Source: Micromonospora sonchi
GTDB taxonomy: Bacteria > Actinomycetota > Actinomycetes > Mycobacteriales > Micromonosporaceae
Direction of reading: 5' to 3'
Length of the DNA: 64,000 nt
NCBI RefSeq assembly: GCF_014646235.1
Contig: NZ_BMNB01000005.1
Span: 124,001 to 188,000 of the forward strand
Shown: positions 23,964-33,258 of the stretch, one piece after another
Numbering within the stretch: the stretch's first letter is position 1
How the letters are laid out: every line of letters begins with the position of its first letter
Program-made: the position numbers and the translations under genes
The notes under the pieces: generated by a model
Seen by the model: the letters and a program-made list of their open reading frames with translations, nothing else
What the model was told of the DNA's origin: nothing
Database searches by the model: none

Positions 23964-25046
23964 GTGTCTGACGTCTACGCCCAGCCGACAGCGGCCGCTG
24001 AACCTGTCACCCCGGGTGATCTGTCGCAATACACCACATTGTGCCTCGGTGGGCCGGCGGGACGGATCATCCCCGCTGGCAGCGCCGAGGAAATCGTCGC
24101 CCGGGTGCGCGAGGCGGGCGAGGACCTGCTCCTGCTCGCCGGCGGTAGCAATGTGGTGATCGGCGACGTCGGTTTCCCGGGCACCGTGCTGCTCGTCCGC
24201 TCCCGGGGGCTGCGGGTGCTGGCCGAGGACGAGCAGACCGTCACGGTACGGGTCGAGGCCGGCGAGCCGTGGGACGAGCTGGTCGCGGCGACGGTCACGA
24301 ACGGATGGTCCGGAGTGGAGTGCCTCTCCGGCATTCCCGGCTCGACCGGTGCCACCCCGATCCAGAATGTCGGGGCGTACGGGCAGGAGGTCGCCGAGAC
24401 CATCACCGGCGTCCAGGTGTACGACCGGGTCAACGGGACGGTCGATCGGGTCGCCGCCGCGGACTGTGGATTCGCCTATCGGACCAGCATCTTCAAGTAC
24501 AGCGAGCGCTGGGTGGTGCTCTCGGTCGACTTCCGGCTGAACCGTTCGCCGCGCTCCGGTCCGGTGCGCTACGCGGAGCTGGCCCGGGCGCTCGGCGTCG
24601 ACGTCGGTGACCGGGTGCCGCTGACCCAGGCACGCGCCACGGTGCTGCGGTTGCGCGCCGGCAAGGGCATGGTGCTCGACGCGGCCGACCCGGACACCCG
24701 CTCGGTCGGCTCCTTCTTCACCAATCCCGTGCTGGACCGCGCCGGCTACGAGTTGCTGCGCCAGCGCGCCGCCGACCTCGGGGAGCCGCCGGCCTGGCCG
24801 GGCGCCGGAGATGTGGTGAAGATCAGCGCGGCCTGGTTGATCGACAAGGCCGGCTTCGGCAAGGGTCACCTCGGCCCCGAGGGCGTCGCCATCTCCCGCA
24901 AGCACACCCTCGCCCTGACCAACCCCACCGGTGCCGCCAGCACGGCGGCCCTCATCACCCTGGCCCGCGAGATCCGGGACGGTGTGCACGCCCGCTTCGG
25001 CGTCACCCTCCACCCCGAACCCGTCCTCATCAACTGCACCCTCTGA
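23964..25046 (+). CDS. murB: UDP-N-acetylmuramate dehydrogenase MurB
   Basis: FAD-dependent reductase of 360 residues that converts UDP-GlcNAc-enolpyruvate to UDP-MurNAc in peptidoglycan synthesis. The FAD-binding LLAGGSNVVIGD block, the IPGSTGATPIQNVGAYGQEV signature and the active-site serine in SVGSFFTNPV are present, with the final glutamate in HPEPVLIN. GTG at 23964 is preceded at 7 bases by a TAGGGT box (23951-23956); GTG at 23955 lies inside that box and is less likely. In mycobacteria it lies in the same segment between hbhA and mshA. Confidence 0.93.
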   Translation: MSDVYAQPTAAAEPVTPGDLSQYTTLCLGGPAGRIIPAGSAEEIVARVREAGEDLLLLAGGSNVVIGDVGFPGTVLLVRSRGLRVLAEDEQTVTVRVEAGEPWDELVAATVTNGWSGVECLSGIPGSTGATPIQNVGAYGQEVAETITGVQVYDRVNGTVDRVAAADCGFAYRTSIFKYSERWVVLSVDFRLNRSPRSGPVRYAELARALGVDVGDRVPLTQARATVLRLRAGKGMVLDAADPDTRSVGSFFTNPVLDRAGYELLRQRAADLGEPPAWPGAGDVVKISAAWLIDKAGFGKGHLGPEGVAISRKHTLALTNPTGAASTAALITLAREIRDGVHARFGVTLHPEPVLINCTL

Positions 25047-25068
25047 CCCACCGCCAGCCGCCCTACCT

Positions 25069-25131
25069 CGTTGATCATGGACTTATTGCTCCGGTAAGCG
25101 CTTTCCGTGAACAACAACGTCATGATCAACG
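25069..25131. terminator. Long-loop inverted repeat between convergent murB and methyltransferase
   Basis: Perfect 11-bp arms CGTTGATCATG (25069-25079) and CATGATCAACG (25121-25131) with a 41-base loop. Sits between two convergent stop codons. Same GATCATG core and geometry as the element at 2967-3046. Confidence 0.6.
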
Positions 25132-25137
25132 GGATGA

Positions 25138-25932
25138 TCAGCGGCGTGGGGCGATGGCGGGCCAGGGGACGGTGAGTTCGCCGAGACGCCAGCGGCGGGG
25201 GCGATCGAGGACGGGCCAGCCCTGGGCGCGGATGGCGGCCACGGTATGCAACCAGCGCTGCCGGGGGCCAAAGGTGGCGTAGCCGGCGGCGGACCGCCAG
25301 GCGTCGTCCAAGGCGCGGATCAGGTCGTGGACGCCTTCGCCGGGAACGTTGCGGTGGATCAGCGCCTTGGGCAGCCGCTCGGCCAACTCGGCCGGGCTGC
25401 CCAGAGTGGTCAGTCGGGCGGCCAGGGTCAGCGAGCGGGGGCCGTCGGCGTCGAGCAGCACCCAGCCGCCGAGCCGGCCCAACTCGTCGCAGGTGCCCTC
25501 GACGAGCAGTCCGCCGGGGGCCAGTTGCCCGGTGAGCGTGGCCCAGGCGTCGGCCACCTCGCTCTCGTCGTACTGGCGCAGCACGTTGGCCGCGCGGACC
25601 AGGGCCGGGCGTAGGCCGGCCAGCTCGAACCCGCCCCGGACGAAGGTCAGACCGGGCGGGTCGGCGGCGGGCTGGGCGGCGGCGACGCGTACCGGATCGA
25701 TCTCCAGCCCGACCACCCGCACGTCGGCGCGGACCCGCGCGGCGAGCCGGGCGCGTAGTTCCACCGCGGTCACCGGCGTCGCGCCGTAGCCGAGGTCGAC
25801 CACCAGCGGATCCGCCGCACTCCGCAACGCGTCGGCGCAGCTCTCGATGATCCAGTTGTCCATCCGGCGCAGCCGGTTGGGGTTGGTGGTGCCCCGGGTC
25901 GGCGCACCGATCGGCCGGGCGGGTCGCGACAT
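25138..25932 (-). CDS. SAM-dependent methyltransferase-like protein
   Basis: Class I methyltransferase-like protein of 264 residues. Residues about 42-50 (VVDLGYGATP) form a motif I variant, followed by VRVVGLEIDPVRVAAAQ with the acidic residue that binds the SAM ribose; a LRQYDESEV segment lies near motif IV-V. The substrate is unknown. It follows the SDR gene by 4 bases on the same strand, forming a two-gene operon. The pair is convergent with murB. Confidence 0.75.
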   Translation of the reverse strand: MSRPARPIGAPTRGTTNPNRLRRMDNWIIESCADALRSAADPLVVDLGYGATPVTAVELRARLAARVRADVRVVGLEIDPVRVAAAQPAADPPGLTFVRGGFELAGLRPALVRAANVLRQYDESEVADAWATLTGQLAPGGLLVEGTCDELGRLGGWVLLDADGPRSLTLAARLTTLGSPAELAERLPKALIHRNVPGEGVHDLIRALDDAWRSAAGYATFGPRQRWLHTVAAIRAQGWPVLDRPRRWRLGELTVPWPAIAPRR

Positions 25933-25936
25933 CGCC

Positions 25937-26701
25937 TCAGCTGGCCCGGTGCACCTTGTGCTGAGCGGCCTGGGCCAGTGGGCGGACGACCAGCCGGTCC
26001 ACGTTCACGTGCTGCGGGCGTGTCGCGCACCAGGCGATGCAGTCGGCCACGTCCTCGGCGACCAGCGGCTCGGCGACCCCCGCGTAGACGGCCTCGGCGC
26101 GGTCCGCGTCGCCGGCGAAGCGGACCAGCGAGAACTCGTCGGTCTTCACCATGCCCGGATCGATCTCGATCACCCGGACCGGGCGTCCGCAGAGTTCCAG
26201 GCGCAGCGTGCCGGCGATCGTGGTCTGCGCGTGCTTGGCGGCGGTGTAGCCGCCCCCGCCCTCGTACACCGTGAAGCCCGCGGTCGACGAGACGATGACG
26301 ACGGTCCCGGCGCCGGAGGCTTCCAACGCGGGCAGCAGCGCCTGGGTGACCCGCAGCGTGCCGAGCACGTTGACGTCGTACATCCACTGCCAGTCGCCGA
26401 TCGCGCCGGACTCCACCGGATCCAGCCCGCGCGCCCCACCGGCGTTGTTGACCAACAGGGTCACCGGCCCGGGCGCCAACGCGGCGGCCTGCGCGAGGGC
26501 GGCCACCGACTCGTCCGAGGTGACGTCACAGGCCACCGCCGTGGCGGCGCCCCCGGCAGCGGCGATCTCGGCGACCAGCGCGGCCAGCCGGTCGTTACGC
26601 CGGGCCGCGGCCAGCACGTGGAAGCCCTCGGCGGCGAGCCGTCGGGCGGTGGCGGCACCGATTCCGCTGGAGGCACCGGTGACGATGGCGACACGACTCA
26701 T
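25937..26701 (-). CDS. SDR-family NAD(P)-dependent oxidoreductase
   Basis: Classical short-chain dehydrogenase of 254 residues: cofactor motif TGASSGIG (residues 8-15), AARRNDR after strand 2 suggesting [12 protein letters not shown], catalytic serine in VIVSSTAG, and YTAAKHA with Tyr and Lys. Gene order matches an SDR (Rv0484c) between murB and mshA in M. tuberculosis. It is the first gene of an operon with the methyltransferase-like gene. Substrate unknown. Confidence 0.9.
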   Translation of the reverse strand: MSRVAIVTGASSGIGAATARRLAAEGFHVLAAARRNDRLAALVAEIAAAGGAATAVACDVTSDESVAALAQAAALAPGPVTLLVNNAGGARGLDPVESGAIGDWQWMYDVNVLGTLRVTQALLPALEASGAGTVVIVSSTAGFTVYEGGGGYTAAKHAQTTIAGTLRLELCGRPVRVIEIDPGMVKTDEFSLVRFAGDADRAEAVYAGVAEPLVAEDVADCIAWCATRPQHVNVDRLVVRPLAQAAQHKVHRAS

Positions 26702-26885
26702 CCGGCCATTCTCGCCCCGGCGGCCCGGACGCCGGCACCGCTCGCGGAATGAGGTCGGTCACGCCCGGGCGGCCGACCCCGGTATTTCCCACCGCCGATC
26801 GGGAAGATGTGACCCGGCGTCGGAGTTGACCTCAGGAGCGCGCCGGTCGTGCGAGACGGCATCAACCGTGGCAAAGGGAGCGGAC

Positions 26886-28238
26886 GTGGCGGAAATGCAC
26901 ACCGGTGTCGGTCGGCAGCGAGATTCCCTTTCGTGGCGACGGCCCCGGCGGATCGCGACGCTCTCGGTGCACACCTCACCGCTGCACCAACCGGGCACCG
27001 GGGACGCGGGCGGCATGAACGTCTACATCCTGGAGGTCGCCCGGCGGCTGGCCGAAGCGGACGTCGAGGTGGAAATCTTCACCCGCGCCACCTCGGGAGA
27101 CCTGCCACCGGTGGTGGAGGTGGCTCCCGGCGTGCACGTCCGGCACGTGATGGCCGGCCCGCTGGAAGGGCTGACCAAGGAAGAACTCCCCGGCCAGCTC
27201 TGCGCCTTCACCGCCGGCGTACTGCGCGCCGAGGCGGCCAAACCGCCCGGCCACTACGACCTGATCCACTCCCACTACTGGCTCTCCGGCCAGGTCGGCT
27301 GGCTGGCCAAGGAGCGCTGGGGGGTGCCGCTGGTGCACACCGCCCACACCCTGGCCAAGGTGAAGAACGACCGGCTCGCCGTCGGCGATCGGCCGGAACC
27401 CAAGGCCCGGGTGATCGGCGAGGAACAGGTGGTCGCCGAGGCCGACCGGTTGGTGGCGAACACCCGGGTCGAGGCACGGGACCTGATCGGCCGGTACGAC
27501 GCCGACCCGACCCGGGTGACGGTGGTCGAGCCGGGCGTGGACCTGGAACGCTTCCGCCCCGCCGATGGTGACCGGGCCGCCGCCCGTGCCCGGCTGGGCC
27601 TGCCCGTCGGCGGGCACCTGGTGGCCTTCGTCGGCCGGATTCAGCCGCTGAAGGCACCGGATGTGCTGATCCGCGCGCTCGCCGCGTTGCGCGAGCGGGA
27701 TCCCGCGCTGGCCCGCGACGTGTCCGTGGTGATCTGCGGCGGCCCCAGTGGCAGCGGGTTGGACCGGCCCACCGCCCTGATCGAGCTGACCGCCTCGCTA
27801 GGGATCACCGACCGGGTGCGCTTCCTGCCGCCCCGGACCGGTGCCGAACTGCCCCTGCTTTACCAGGCGGCCGACCTGGTGGCGGTGCCGTCGTACAACG
27901 AGTCCTTCGGACTGGTCGCGCTGGAGGCCCAGGCCTGCGGTACGCCCGTGGTGGCCGCCGCCGTCGGCGGCCTGGTGACCGCCGTCCGGGACCAGGTCAG
28001 CGGGGTGCTGGTGCGCGGCCACGATCCGGGCGACTGGGCGGCTGCGCTGGCCCGCCTGCTGCCCGACCGGGCCCGCCGGGCCGAGCTGTCGGCCGGTGCC
28101 GCCCGGCACGCCCGCAACTTCTCCTGGCAGCGTACGGCCGAGGGCCTGCTCGCCGTCTACGGCGAGGCGATCGCCGCCCACCGCTCCCATCTCACCACCG
28201 AACTCGCCACCTTGGTGAAAGGAAGGGCCCCCTGTTAA
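26886..28238 (+). CDS. mshA: D-inositol-3-phosphate glycosyltransferase MshA
   Basis: GT4 glycosyltransferase of 450 residues that transfers GlcNAc from UDP-GlcNAc to 1D-myo-inositol 3-phosphate, the first step of mycothiol synthesis. Diagnostic blocks are [46 protein letters not shown] and EPGVDLERF, with the retaining-GT E-x7-E region at [17 protein letters not shown] at 26886 follows an AAGGGAG Shine-Dalgarno; ATG at 26895 is the alternative. The last six codons (KGRAPC) and the stop are supplied by repeat copy 4, so the C-terminus appears extended by the repeat. Confidence 0.93.
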   Translation: MAEMHTGVGRQRDSLSWRRPRRIATLSVHTSPLHQPGTGDAGGMNVYILEVARRLAEADVEVEIFTRATSGDLPPVVEVAPGVHVRHVMAGPLEGLTKEELPGQLCAFTAGVLRAEAAKPPGHYDLIHSHYWLSGQVGWLAKERWGVPLVHTAHTLAKVKNDRLAVGDRPEPKARVIGEEQVVAEADRLVANTRVEARDLIGRYDADPTRVTVVEPGVDLERFRPADGDRAAARARLGLPVGGHLVAFVGRIQPLKAPDVLIRALAALRERDPALARDVSVVICGGPSGSGLDRPTALIELTASLGITDRVRFLPPRTGAELPLLYQAADLVAVPSYNESFGLVALEAQACGTPVVAAAVGGLVTAVRDQVSGVLVRGHDPGDWAAALARLLPDRARRAELSAGAARHARNFSWQRTAEGLLAVYGEAIAAHRSHLTTELATLVKGRAPC

Positions 28239-28270
28239 CGCCTGGTGTATAGGAAGGGCCCCTTGTTAAC
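28216..28270 (+). repeat. Dimeric GGAAGGGCCCCTT repeat, copy 4
   Basis: Half units 28221-28239 and 28252-28270. The leading GTGTAAGG is GTGAAAGG here, so the usual TAA is lost and mshA reads on into the first half unit, stopping at its TTAAC. Confidence 0.9.
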
Positions 28271-28325
28271 GCTCGCTGGTAGCCACCCTGCCATGGTCGG
28301 CGACGGCGGTCGTAGAGTTGATCGG

Positions 28326-28850
28326 ATGAGTGACCTTGGGGCCCTGATCGAGTCGGTCTGCGCCGAGCGGGAGCTCGCCTGCGAGCCCACCGGCCCGGGG
28401 TCGTACGCGGTGACTCTGCCCGGCACGCACAAGCTCAAGACGATCTGTCACCTGATCGTCGGGGAGCACGCACTGCGGATCGAGGCGTTCGTGATGCGCC
28501 AGCCGGACGAACGCCGCGAGGAACTGTGGGCCTGGCTCTTGCAGCGCAACGCCCGGATGTACGCCGTGTCGTTCTCCATCGACGCCGTCGGCGACGTCTA
28601 TCTCACCGGTCGGGTCAACCCGGGCGGGGTCGACGCGGACGAACTGGACCGGCTGCTCGGCGCGGTGCTGACCTACGCTGACGAGTCCTTCGACACGATG
28701 CTGGAGATCGGCTTCGGCAGTTCGATCCGTCGGGAGTGGGAGTGGCGGGTCAAGCGGGGTGAATCCACCGCGAACCTCGCGGCCTTCGCACATCTCTTCG
28801 AACCATCCGGTACGGGCCCGTCGGCGGACAGGGATGCGGGTCAGCCCTGA
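28326..28850 (+). CDS. YbjN domain-containing protein
   Basis: Cytoplasmic protein of 174 residues with a YbjN/type III secretion-chaperone-like fold (TICHLIVGEHALRIEAFVMR, WLLQRNARMYAVSFSID, DVYLTGRV). The function is unknown; in mycobacteria the counterpart (Rv0487) lies between mshA and gpm1, as here. ATG at 28326 is preceded at 7 bases by a TAGAGT box (28313-28318), so transcription probably starts after repeat copy 4 and independently of mshA. Confidence 0.85.
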   Translation: MSDLGALIESVCAERELACEPTGPGSYAVTLPGTHKLKTICHLIVGEHALRIEAFVMRQPDERREELWAWLLQRNARMYAVSFSIDAVGDVYLTGRVNPGGVDADELDRLLGAVLTYADESFDTMLEIGFGSSIRREWEWRVKRGESTANLAAFAHLFEPSGTGPSADRDAGQP

Positions 28851-28916
28851 TCGCCGGCGCGAATCAGCCTGACCGAGGTCCCGGCGCAGTGGTTCAGACC
28901 GGTTTCGTTGGGTAAC

Positions 28917-28934
28917 CCGCACCGCGCGGTGCGG
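28917..28934. terminator. Perfect 18-bp palindrome after YbjN gene
   Basis: CCGCACCGCGCGGTGCGG is a perfect palindrome, about 67 bases beyond the YbjN stop and 53 before the next ATG. It could be a terminator hairpin with a small loop or a protein-binding site in the next gene's leader. Confidence 0.4.
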
Positions 28935-28986
28935 CGTTTGGGACCCGCCGCGCGCCGAGACTGAGTGCCGAGGAGCGTGAGCGTTC

Positions 28987-29922
28987 ATGGCTCAGCGAAA
29001 CAGCTCGGGTCGCGGCGGGACCGCGACCGGAACCAAACGGCAGGCCGGCAACCGGACCCCGAACACGCCGCAGATTTCCGAAACGGAGATCTCCCGGATG
29101 CGGGTGGACGACATCCGCAGCCAACTGCGTCGGTACGGGGTTTCCGGCATCTCCGCCCTGCGTAAACCGGAGCTGGTGAAGACGCTGGCGAAGACGCTCC
29201 GATCGGGCGGGGCGGCCCGTCGGAGCAGCGGACCGGCCGGGCGTGCCAGCGCCACCAAGGCGCCCGCCGGCACCGCGCGCAAGACGACCACCGCCGCGCG
29301 CAAGACGACGACTGCGGCACGAAAGACCACGACCGCCGCGCAGAAGAGCACCGTGCGGAAGGCGACCGCCGCCGGGGCGAAGAAGGCCGCCCCGCGGAAG
29401 GCTGCCCCGAAGACCACCGCGGCCCGCAAGTCGACGACGACGCGTACGGCGGGAAGTGCGAGCGCTCGCAAGTCCGGCGGCGCGGCACGCGGGCCGGCGA
29501 AGGCGGCACCGGCTCGTGCGGCGGCGAAGGCGGCACCGACTCGCGGCAGCGGGGTGCGGACCGGCCGGTCGACCGCTCGGTCGACCCGGTCGTCGCAGGT
29601 CATCTCCTCGCTCCAGGATCGGCCGGAACGTCCCGGCCGGAGTCTGGTCACCACCAACCATGAGGTCATTCAGCGATGGGCCCGGGAGCGGGGAGCCAAG
29701 CCGGCGACGATCGGCGGCACCGAGCGCGACGGCCGGGCCGGCGTGCTGACGTTCAACATTCCGGGTTACCGGGAGAGCAGCCGGATCCGGGAGATCACCT
29801 GGGACGAGTGGTTCCACACGTTCGATCTGCGGCGGCTGAACCTGATCTATCAGGAGCAGATGCGGGACGGCCGGCAGAGTAACTTCTTCCGGACCGAATC
29901 ACCCGATCGGGAAGATGCGTGA
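28987..29922 (+). CDS. Rho-N domain protein with histone-like basic linker
   Basis: Protein of 311 residues in three parts: an N-terminal Rho-N/SAP-like segment (about 30-75, MRVDDIRSQLRRYGVSGIS and KPELVKTLAK), a long Lys/Ala/Thr-rich tract (about 75-205) with three copies of ARKTTTA resembling histone H1 or HU tails, and a globular C-terminal region (about 215-311). This suggests a nucleic-acid-binding, nucleoid-associated role, which is inference from composition. ATG at 28987 is followed by a normal polar start; no close Shine-Dalgarno beyond AGGAGC is seen. Confidence 0.7.
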   Translation: MAQRNSSGRGGTATGTKRQAGNRTPNTPQISETEISRMRVDDIRSQLRRYGVSGISALRKPELVKTLAKTLRSGGAARRSSGPAGRASATKAPAGTARKTTTAARKTTTAARKTTTAAQKSTVRKATAAGAKKAAPRKAAPKTTAARKSTTTRTAGSASARKSGGAARGPAKAAPARAAAKAAPTRGSGVRTGRSTARSTRSSQVISSLQDRPERPGRSLVTTNHEVIQRWARERGAKPATIGGTERDGRAGVLTFNIPGYRESSRIREITWDEWFHTFDLRRLNLIYQEQMRDGRQSNFFRTESPDREDA

Positions 29923-30269
29923 GCGTTTGCGGGAATGTGCGCGGGGTACCCGATGTTGCCTCTGCACGAGGGTCCCGTGAGGCGCGGGGACGGCCGAAGC
30001 TGTGACGGGCGAGACAGCCAGCCAGCCAGGTTGAATCGCGGCCAGGGGGCCAAACTAGCTTTATTGCACCACGGTCGCTCGGTACCGTTCGGGGGAGCGG
30101 TGGATCGATCAGATCCGTGCACCGGGTGGGCCGTGGTGGACGGGTGGACCGAACCGTTGGGGGACGGTGGGCCCACCTGTTTGGACCGGCGGCGCGAGCG
30201 GGCGTTGCTTACGGGGGTGAGCTTCGCCCGCCGCCGCCGGTCGTACGTTCAAACGCTCGCACGGCTCGG
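29923..30269. other. Non-coding stretch between convergent genes
   Basis: 347 bases between the Rho-N gene and the convergent MFS gene. It is less GC-rich in places, with TTGAAT and TAGCTT words near 30031-30062 that could be a weak plus-strand promoter, and a GTGGGCCCAC palindrome near 30168. No convincing gene, structured RNA or terminator was found. Confidence 0.4.
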
Positions 30270-31679
30270 TCAGCGGCCGTCGCCGGCAAACGAGGGCTCG
30301 ACGGCGTCCGCGTCCGCCGATGCTCGCAGGGCCGATACGCGACGTTCCCGGGACGGGCCGGCGAGCAGGTGGCCACCGGCGGCCAGCAACCCCACCCCGC
30401 CGACGATCAGCCAGTGGACATCGCCCCAGTGTTGCAGGCTGATTCCGCCGAGCGTGGGCGCGACGAACGACGCGGCCGGGAAGGCCAGGTAGAACACCGA
30501 CTGGTAGCGGGCCCGCAGGGCGGGTGGCGCCAGCTCCGCGTTGATCTGTGCGTTGGGTGGCGCGGCCAGCATCGAGCCGACCGTCCAGACCACGCAGGCG
30601 CCCAGGTAGAGGGCGAGCACATCGGCGATGGCAAGGGCGCCGAAGCCGATCGCGAGCAGTGCGGTCGAGACGGCGAGCACGTGCGCCTTGCGGTGGCGGT
30701 CGATGAGCCGGGGCACGAAGAGTTGCCCCAGGACGATCAGGACTCCCCCCAACGCCATGACGGTCCCGTACGCCGATGGTCCCAGCCCGTCGGCGCGCAT
30801 CGCCAGCGGCATGATCGTCGAGGTCTGCGTGGTCAGTACGGCCAAAACGAAGGTCAGCCCGACGAAGAGCATGAAGTGGCGATCGGTCAGCGCCGTGTGC
30901 AACCCCGGTCGGCGCGAGCCGGTGACCGGCAGCGACGAGCGCGCCGGACCGGGCCGTCCGGTCGGACCGGGCCGGCCCGGGGGTGCCGAGGCCGATGGCG
31001 CGGGCCGGGTCGGTGCGGTGGTGGACGCAGCCGCGCGGGTGATCGTCTCGGGCACCTTCCATGCGATGACCACGGCGGTGGCCAGCGTGGCGGCCGCGTC
31101 CACCAGGAAGAGCGCGAGGTAGCTCGCCTCCGCCAGCAGACCGGCCAGCAGCGAGGCCACCGCCATGCCGAGGTTGAACGCCCAGAACTGAAGGTTGAAG
31201 GCGCGGGAGCGGCGGGCCTCGGGTACCACGTCGACGATGGCTGCGACGAAGGCCGGGCTCGGCATCGCGTGCGTGACCCCGACCAGCAGGGCGAGCGCCG
31301 CGATCACGCCGAGGTGCTGGCTGAGGGCCAACGCGACCATCAGTACGGCGGTGGCCAGGTGCGCCGCCACCAGTGTGGCGCGGCGTCCCCAGCGGTCGGC
31401 CAGGACCCCGCCGAGCAGTACGCCGGCCGCTCCACCTGCGCCGAAGGCCCCGACGACCAACCCGGCCAGGGACTCGCTGGCACCCCGGACGGCGGTCAGA
31501 TAGAGCGGCAGGAAGAGCATCGCGAACGCCCCGGCCCGGTTGATCAGCAGGCCGGTCCAGAGGTACCAGAAGGTGGCGGGTAACCCGCCTGCGGTGTCGA
31601 CCAGCCAGGCGCGCAGCGCCGCAGCGGGCCGGTGGTAGGGCGTGGCAGCGGGCCGATGGGGCGGTGCTTCGGGCCGCAC
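30270..31679 (-). CDS. MFS transporter, paralogue 1
   Basis: Major facilitator protein of 469 residues with about 12 transmembrane helices and a Pro/Ala/Gly-rich central loop (about 215-245). The MFS loop 2-3 signature is visible as [14 protein letters not shown]. An N-terminal [21 protein letters not shown] block is shared with the second MFS gene upstream. It is probably a drug or metabolite exporter; substrate unknown. GTG at 31679 has an AGGAGG Shine-Dalgarno at 5 bases. A 7-bp inverted repeat lies just upstream, so it may be separately regulated. Confidence 0.88.
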   Translation of the reverse strand: MRPEAPPHRPAATPYHRPAAALRAWLVDTAGGLPATFWYLWTGLLINRAGAFAMLFLPLYLTAVRGASESLAGLVVGAFGAGGAAGVLLGGVLADRWGRRATLVAAHLATAVLMVALALSQHLGVIAALALLVGVTHAMPSPAFVAAIVDVVPEARRSRAFNLQFWAFNLGMAVASLLAGLLAEASYLALFLVDAAATLATAVVIAWKVPETITRAAASTTAPTRPAPSASAPPGRPGPTGRPGPARSSLPVTGSRRPGLHTALTDRHFMLFVGLTFVLAVLTTQTSTIMPLAMRADGLGPSAYGTVMALGGVLIVLGQLFVPRLIDRHRKAHVLAVSTALLAIGFGALAIADVLALYLGACVVWTVGSMLAAPPNAQINAELAPPALRARYQSVFYLAFPAASFVAPTLGGISLQHWGDVHWLIVGGVGLLAAGGHLLAGPSRERRVSALRASADADAVEPSFAGDGR

Positions 31680-31689
31680 CCGACCTCCT

Positions 31690-31714
31690 GATCTGTTCGG
31701 TTACCTGACAGATC
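31690..31714 (-). promoter_or_regulatory. Inverted repeat upstream of MFS paralogue 1
   Basis: GATCTGT-N11-ACAGATC, 10 bases before the GTG start and overlapping the region of its Shine-Dalgarno. It may be an operator for an unlinked repressor or an RNA hairpin controlling translation. Confidence 0.4.
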
Positions 31715-31800
31715 TTGCCCTGGTGGCCCGGTGTCGGAGCGGCGGGGCCACCTGTGCTGCCTCGCGACGCCTGTTGACCCCGCCTGCCGACCCCGCCTGC

Positions 31801-33099
31801 CTATCCCCGGGTGGTGGCGACCGGCTCGGCGGCCTGAGGCGCGGTCGGCGCAGGTGCGCTCGACTGGATCGTCACCACCGGAGCTGATCCGGCCGTACGC
31901 AGTGCGAGCGCCCGCCGCTCCCGAGCCGGCCCGGAGAGCAGGTGGCCGATCGCCATCAGCGCCCCGATCGCGGCGCAGCCGAACCAGAGGGCGGCGTTGC
32001 CGGCCTGCTCGCGTACCAGCCCACCGAGGATCGGCGCGGTAGCACCGGCCAGCTGCCAGGAGAGTGAGAAGACGCCCTGGTAACGGCCGCGCAGCTCGTC
32101 GGGGGAGAGTTCCGCGATGAGGGTGGCGTTGGACGGGGAGTTGAGCATCTCGCCGATCGTCCAGACCAGCACGGTCAGCCCGTAGAACCAGGCGACGTCG
32201 GCGAACGCGGTCAGCCCGAAGCCGACGCCCACCACCACCGAGGCCAGGGCGAGCACGTGGGAGCGGCTCCGGCCCCGGATGAGCCGGGGCACGAACAGTT
32301 GGCCGACCACGATCAGGACACCGTTGAGCGCGATCACCGTGCCGTACGTGGCGGGGCTCAGGCCCGAGTCGGCCATCGCGATGGGCAGCATCGAGATGTG
32401 CTGGAGGAAGATCAGCGCGCCGAGCAGGTTCAGGGCCACGAATCCCAGGTACACCCGGTCGGACAGGATGGTACGCAGTGCTCCGGTCGGAGCGGCGCTC
32501 TGCCGCGTGGCGACGGTGACCGTCCGGGTCTCCCGCACCTTGACGAAGATGATCAGTGCGGTGACCACTGTGGTGGACGCGTTGACCACGAAGAGCAGGA
32601 GGTAGCCGGCCTGGGCGGCGAAGCCGGCGAGCACCGCCGCGCAGGCGAAGCCGAGGTTGATCGCCCAGTAGTTGAGCGAGAAGGCACGCAACCGGTCCCG
32701 CTTGGGCACCACGTCGATCATCATCGCGCCGAAGGCGGGACGGGCCGCCTCGGCGAAGAGGCCGAGCAGCAGGGCGCCGGCCGCGACCGTCCACAGATCG
32801 CGGGTGAAGCCGAGGGCGAGCATCATGACCGCCCCGCCGAGGTGAGCCGTGAGCAGGGTCGGGCGTCTTCCCCAGCGGTCGGCCAGCATGCCGCCGATGG
32901 TGGTGCCGACCGCGCCACCCGCTCCCCACATGCCGAGCACCAGGCCGGCCTGGGTGGCGGAGAAGCCGCGCACCTGGGTCAGGTAGATGGCGAGGAAGAT
33001 GAGGACGAACGAGCCGAGCCGGTTGATCAGGGTGCCAGTCCAGAGATACCAGAAGGTCTTCGGTAAACCGCCCGTGGTGTCCTGGAACCAACCCCGCAT
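31801..33099 (-). CDS. MFS transporter, paralogue 2
   Basis: Major facilitator protein of about 432 residues, 12 predicted helices, with loop signature [14 protein letters not shown] and N-terminal [21 protein letters not shown], nearly the same as in paralogue 1. The two genes are tandem on the same strand, 121 bases apart, and look like an old duplication. Substrate unknown. ATG at 33099 is chosen; a GTG at 33108 is in frame and neither has a strong Shine-Dalgarno. Confidence 0.88.
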   Translation of the reverse strand: MRGWFQDTTGGLPKTFWYLWTGTLINRLGSFVLIFLAIYLTQVRGFSATQAGLVLGMWGAGGAVGTTIGGMLADRWGRRPTLLTAHLGGAVMMLALGFTRDLWTVAAGALLLGLFAEAARPAFGAMMIDVVPKRDRLRAFSLNYWAINLGFACAAVLAGFAAQAGYLLLFVVNASTTVVTALIIFVKVRETRTVTVATRQSAAPTGALRTILSDRVYLGFVALNLLGALIFLQHISMLPIAMADSGLSPATYGTVIALNGVLIVVGQLFVPRLIRGRSRSHVLALASVVVGVGFGLTAFADVAWFYGLTVLVWTIGEMLNSPSNATLIAELSPDELRGRYQGVFSLSWQLAGATAPILGGLVREQAGNAALWFGCAAIGALMAIGHLLSGPARERRALALRTAGSAPVVTIQSSAPAPTAPQAAEPVATTRG

Positions 33100-33144
33100 C
33101 GCGCGCACCCCGGCGCCCCCGTTTCCGTAATGACTGATCTTGAT

Positions 33145-33159
33145 GTTGTGCCTTACAAC
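33145..33159. promoter_or_regulatory. Short inverted repeat between MFS and gpm genes
   Basis: GTTGT-N5-ACAAC in a locally AT-rich stretch between the divergent MFS paralogue 2 and phosphoglycerate mutase genes. Possible operator; weak evidence. Confidence 0.25.
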
Positions 33160-33258
33160 CTAATCGGAGGCGGGAGCCGGGGCCATCGCGTTTTCCACGT
33201 GGTGGTCGTCACGACCCTTCCCGCGCGTCCCGCCCCGGGTTGCGGCAGGATGATCGGC

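Noticed and set aside
23460..25013. Minus-strand frame of 517 codons over murB
   Set aside because: Antisense shadow with no domain content; murB is certain on the other strand.
29923..30269. Possible riboswitch or small RNA in the non-coding stretch
   Set aside because: No conserved riboswitch pattern, convincing paired structure or T-run could be found by eye.
30117..31583. Plus-strand frame of 488 codons over MFS paralogue 1
   Set aside because: Composition (Gln/His/Arg/Gly) is a reverse-complement artefact of membrane-protein codons.
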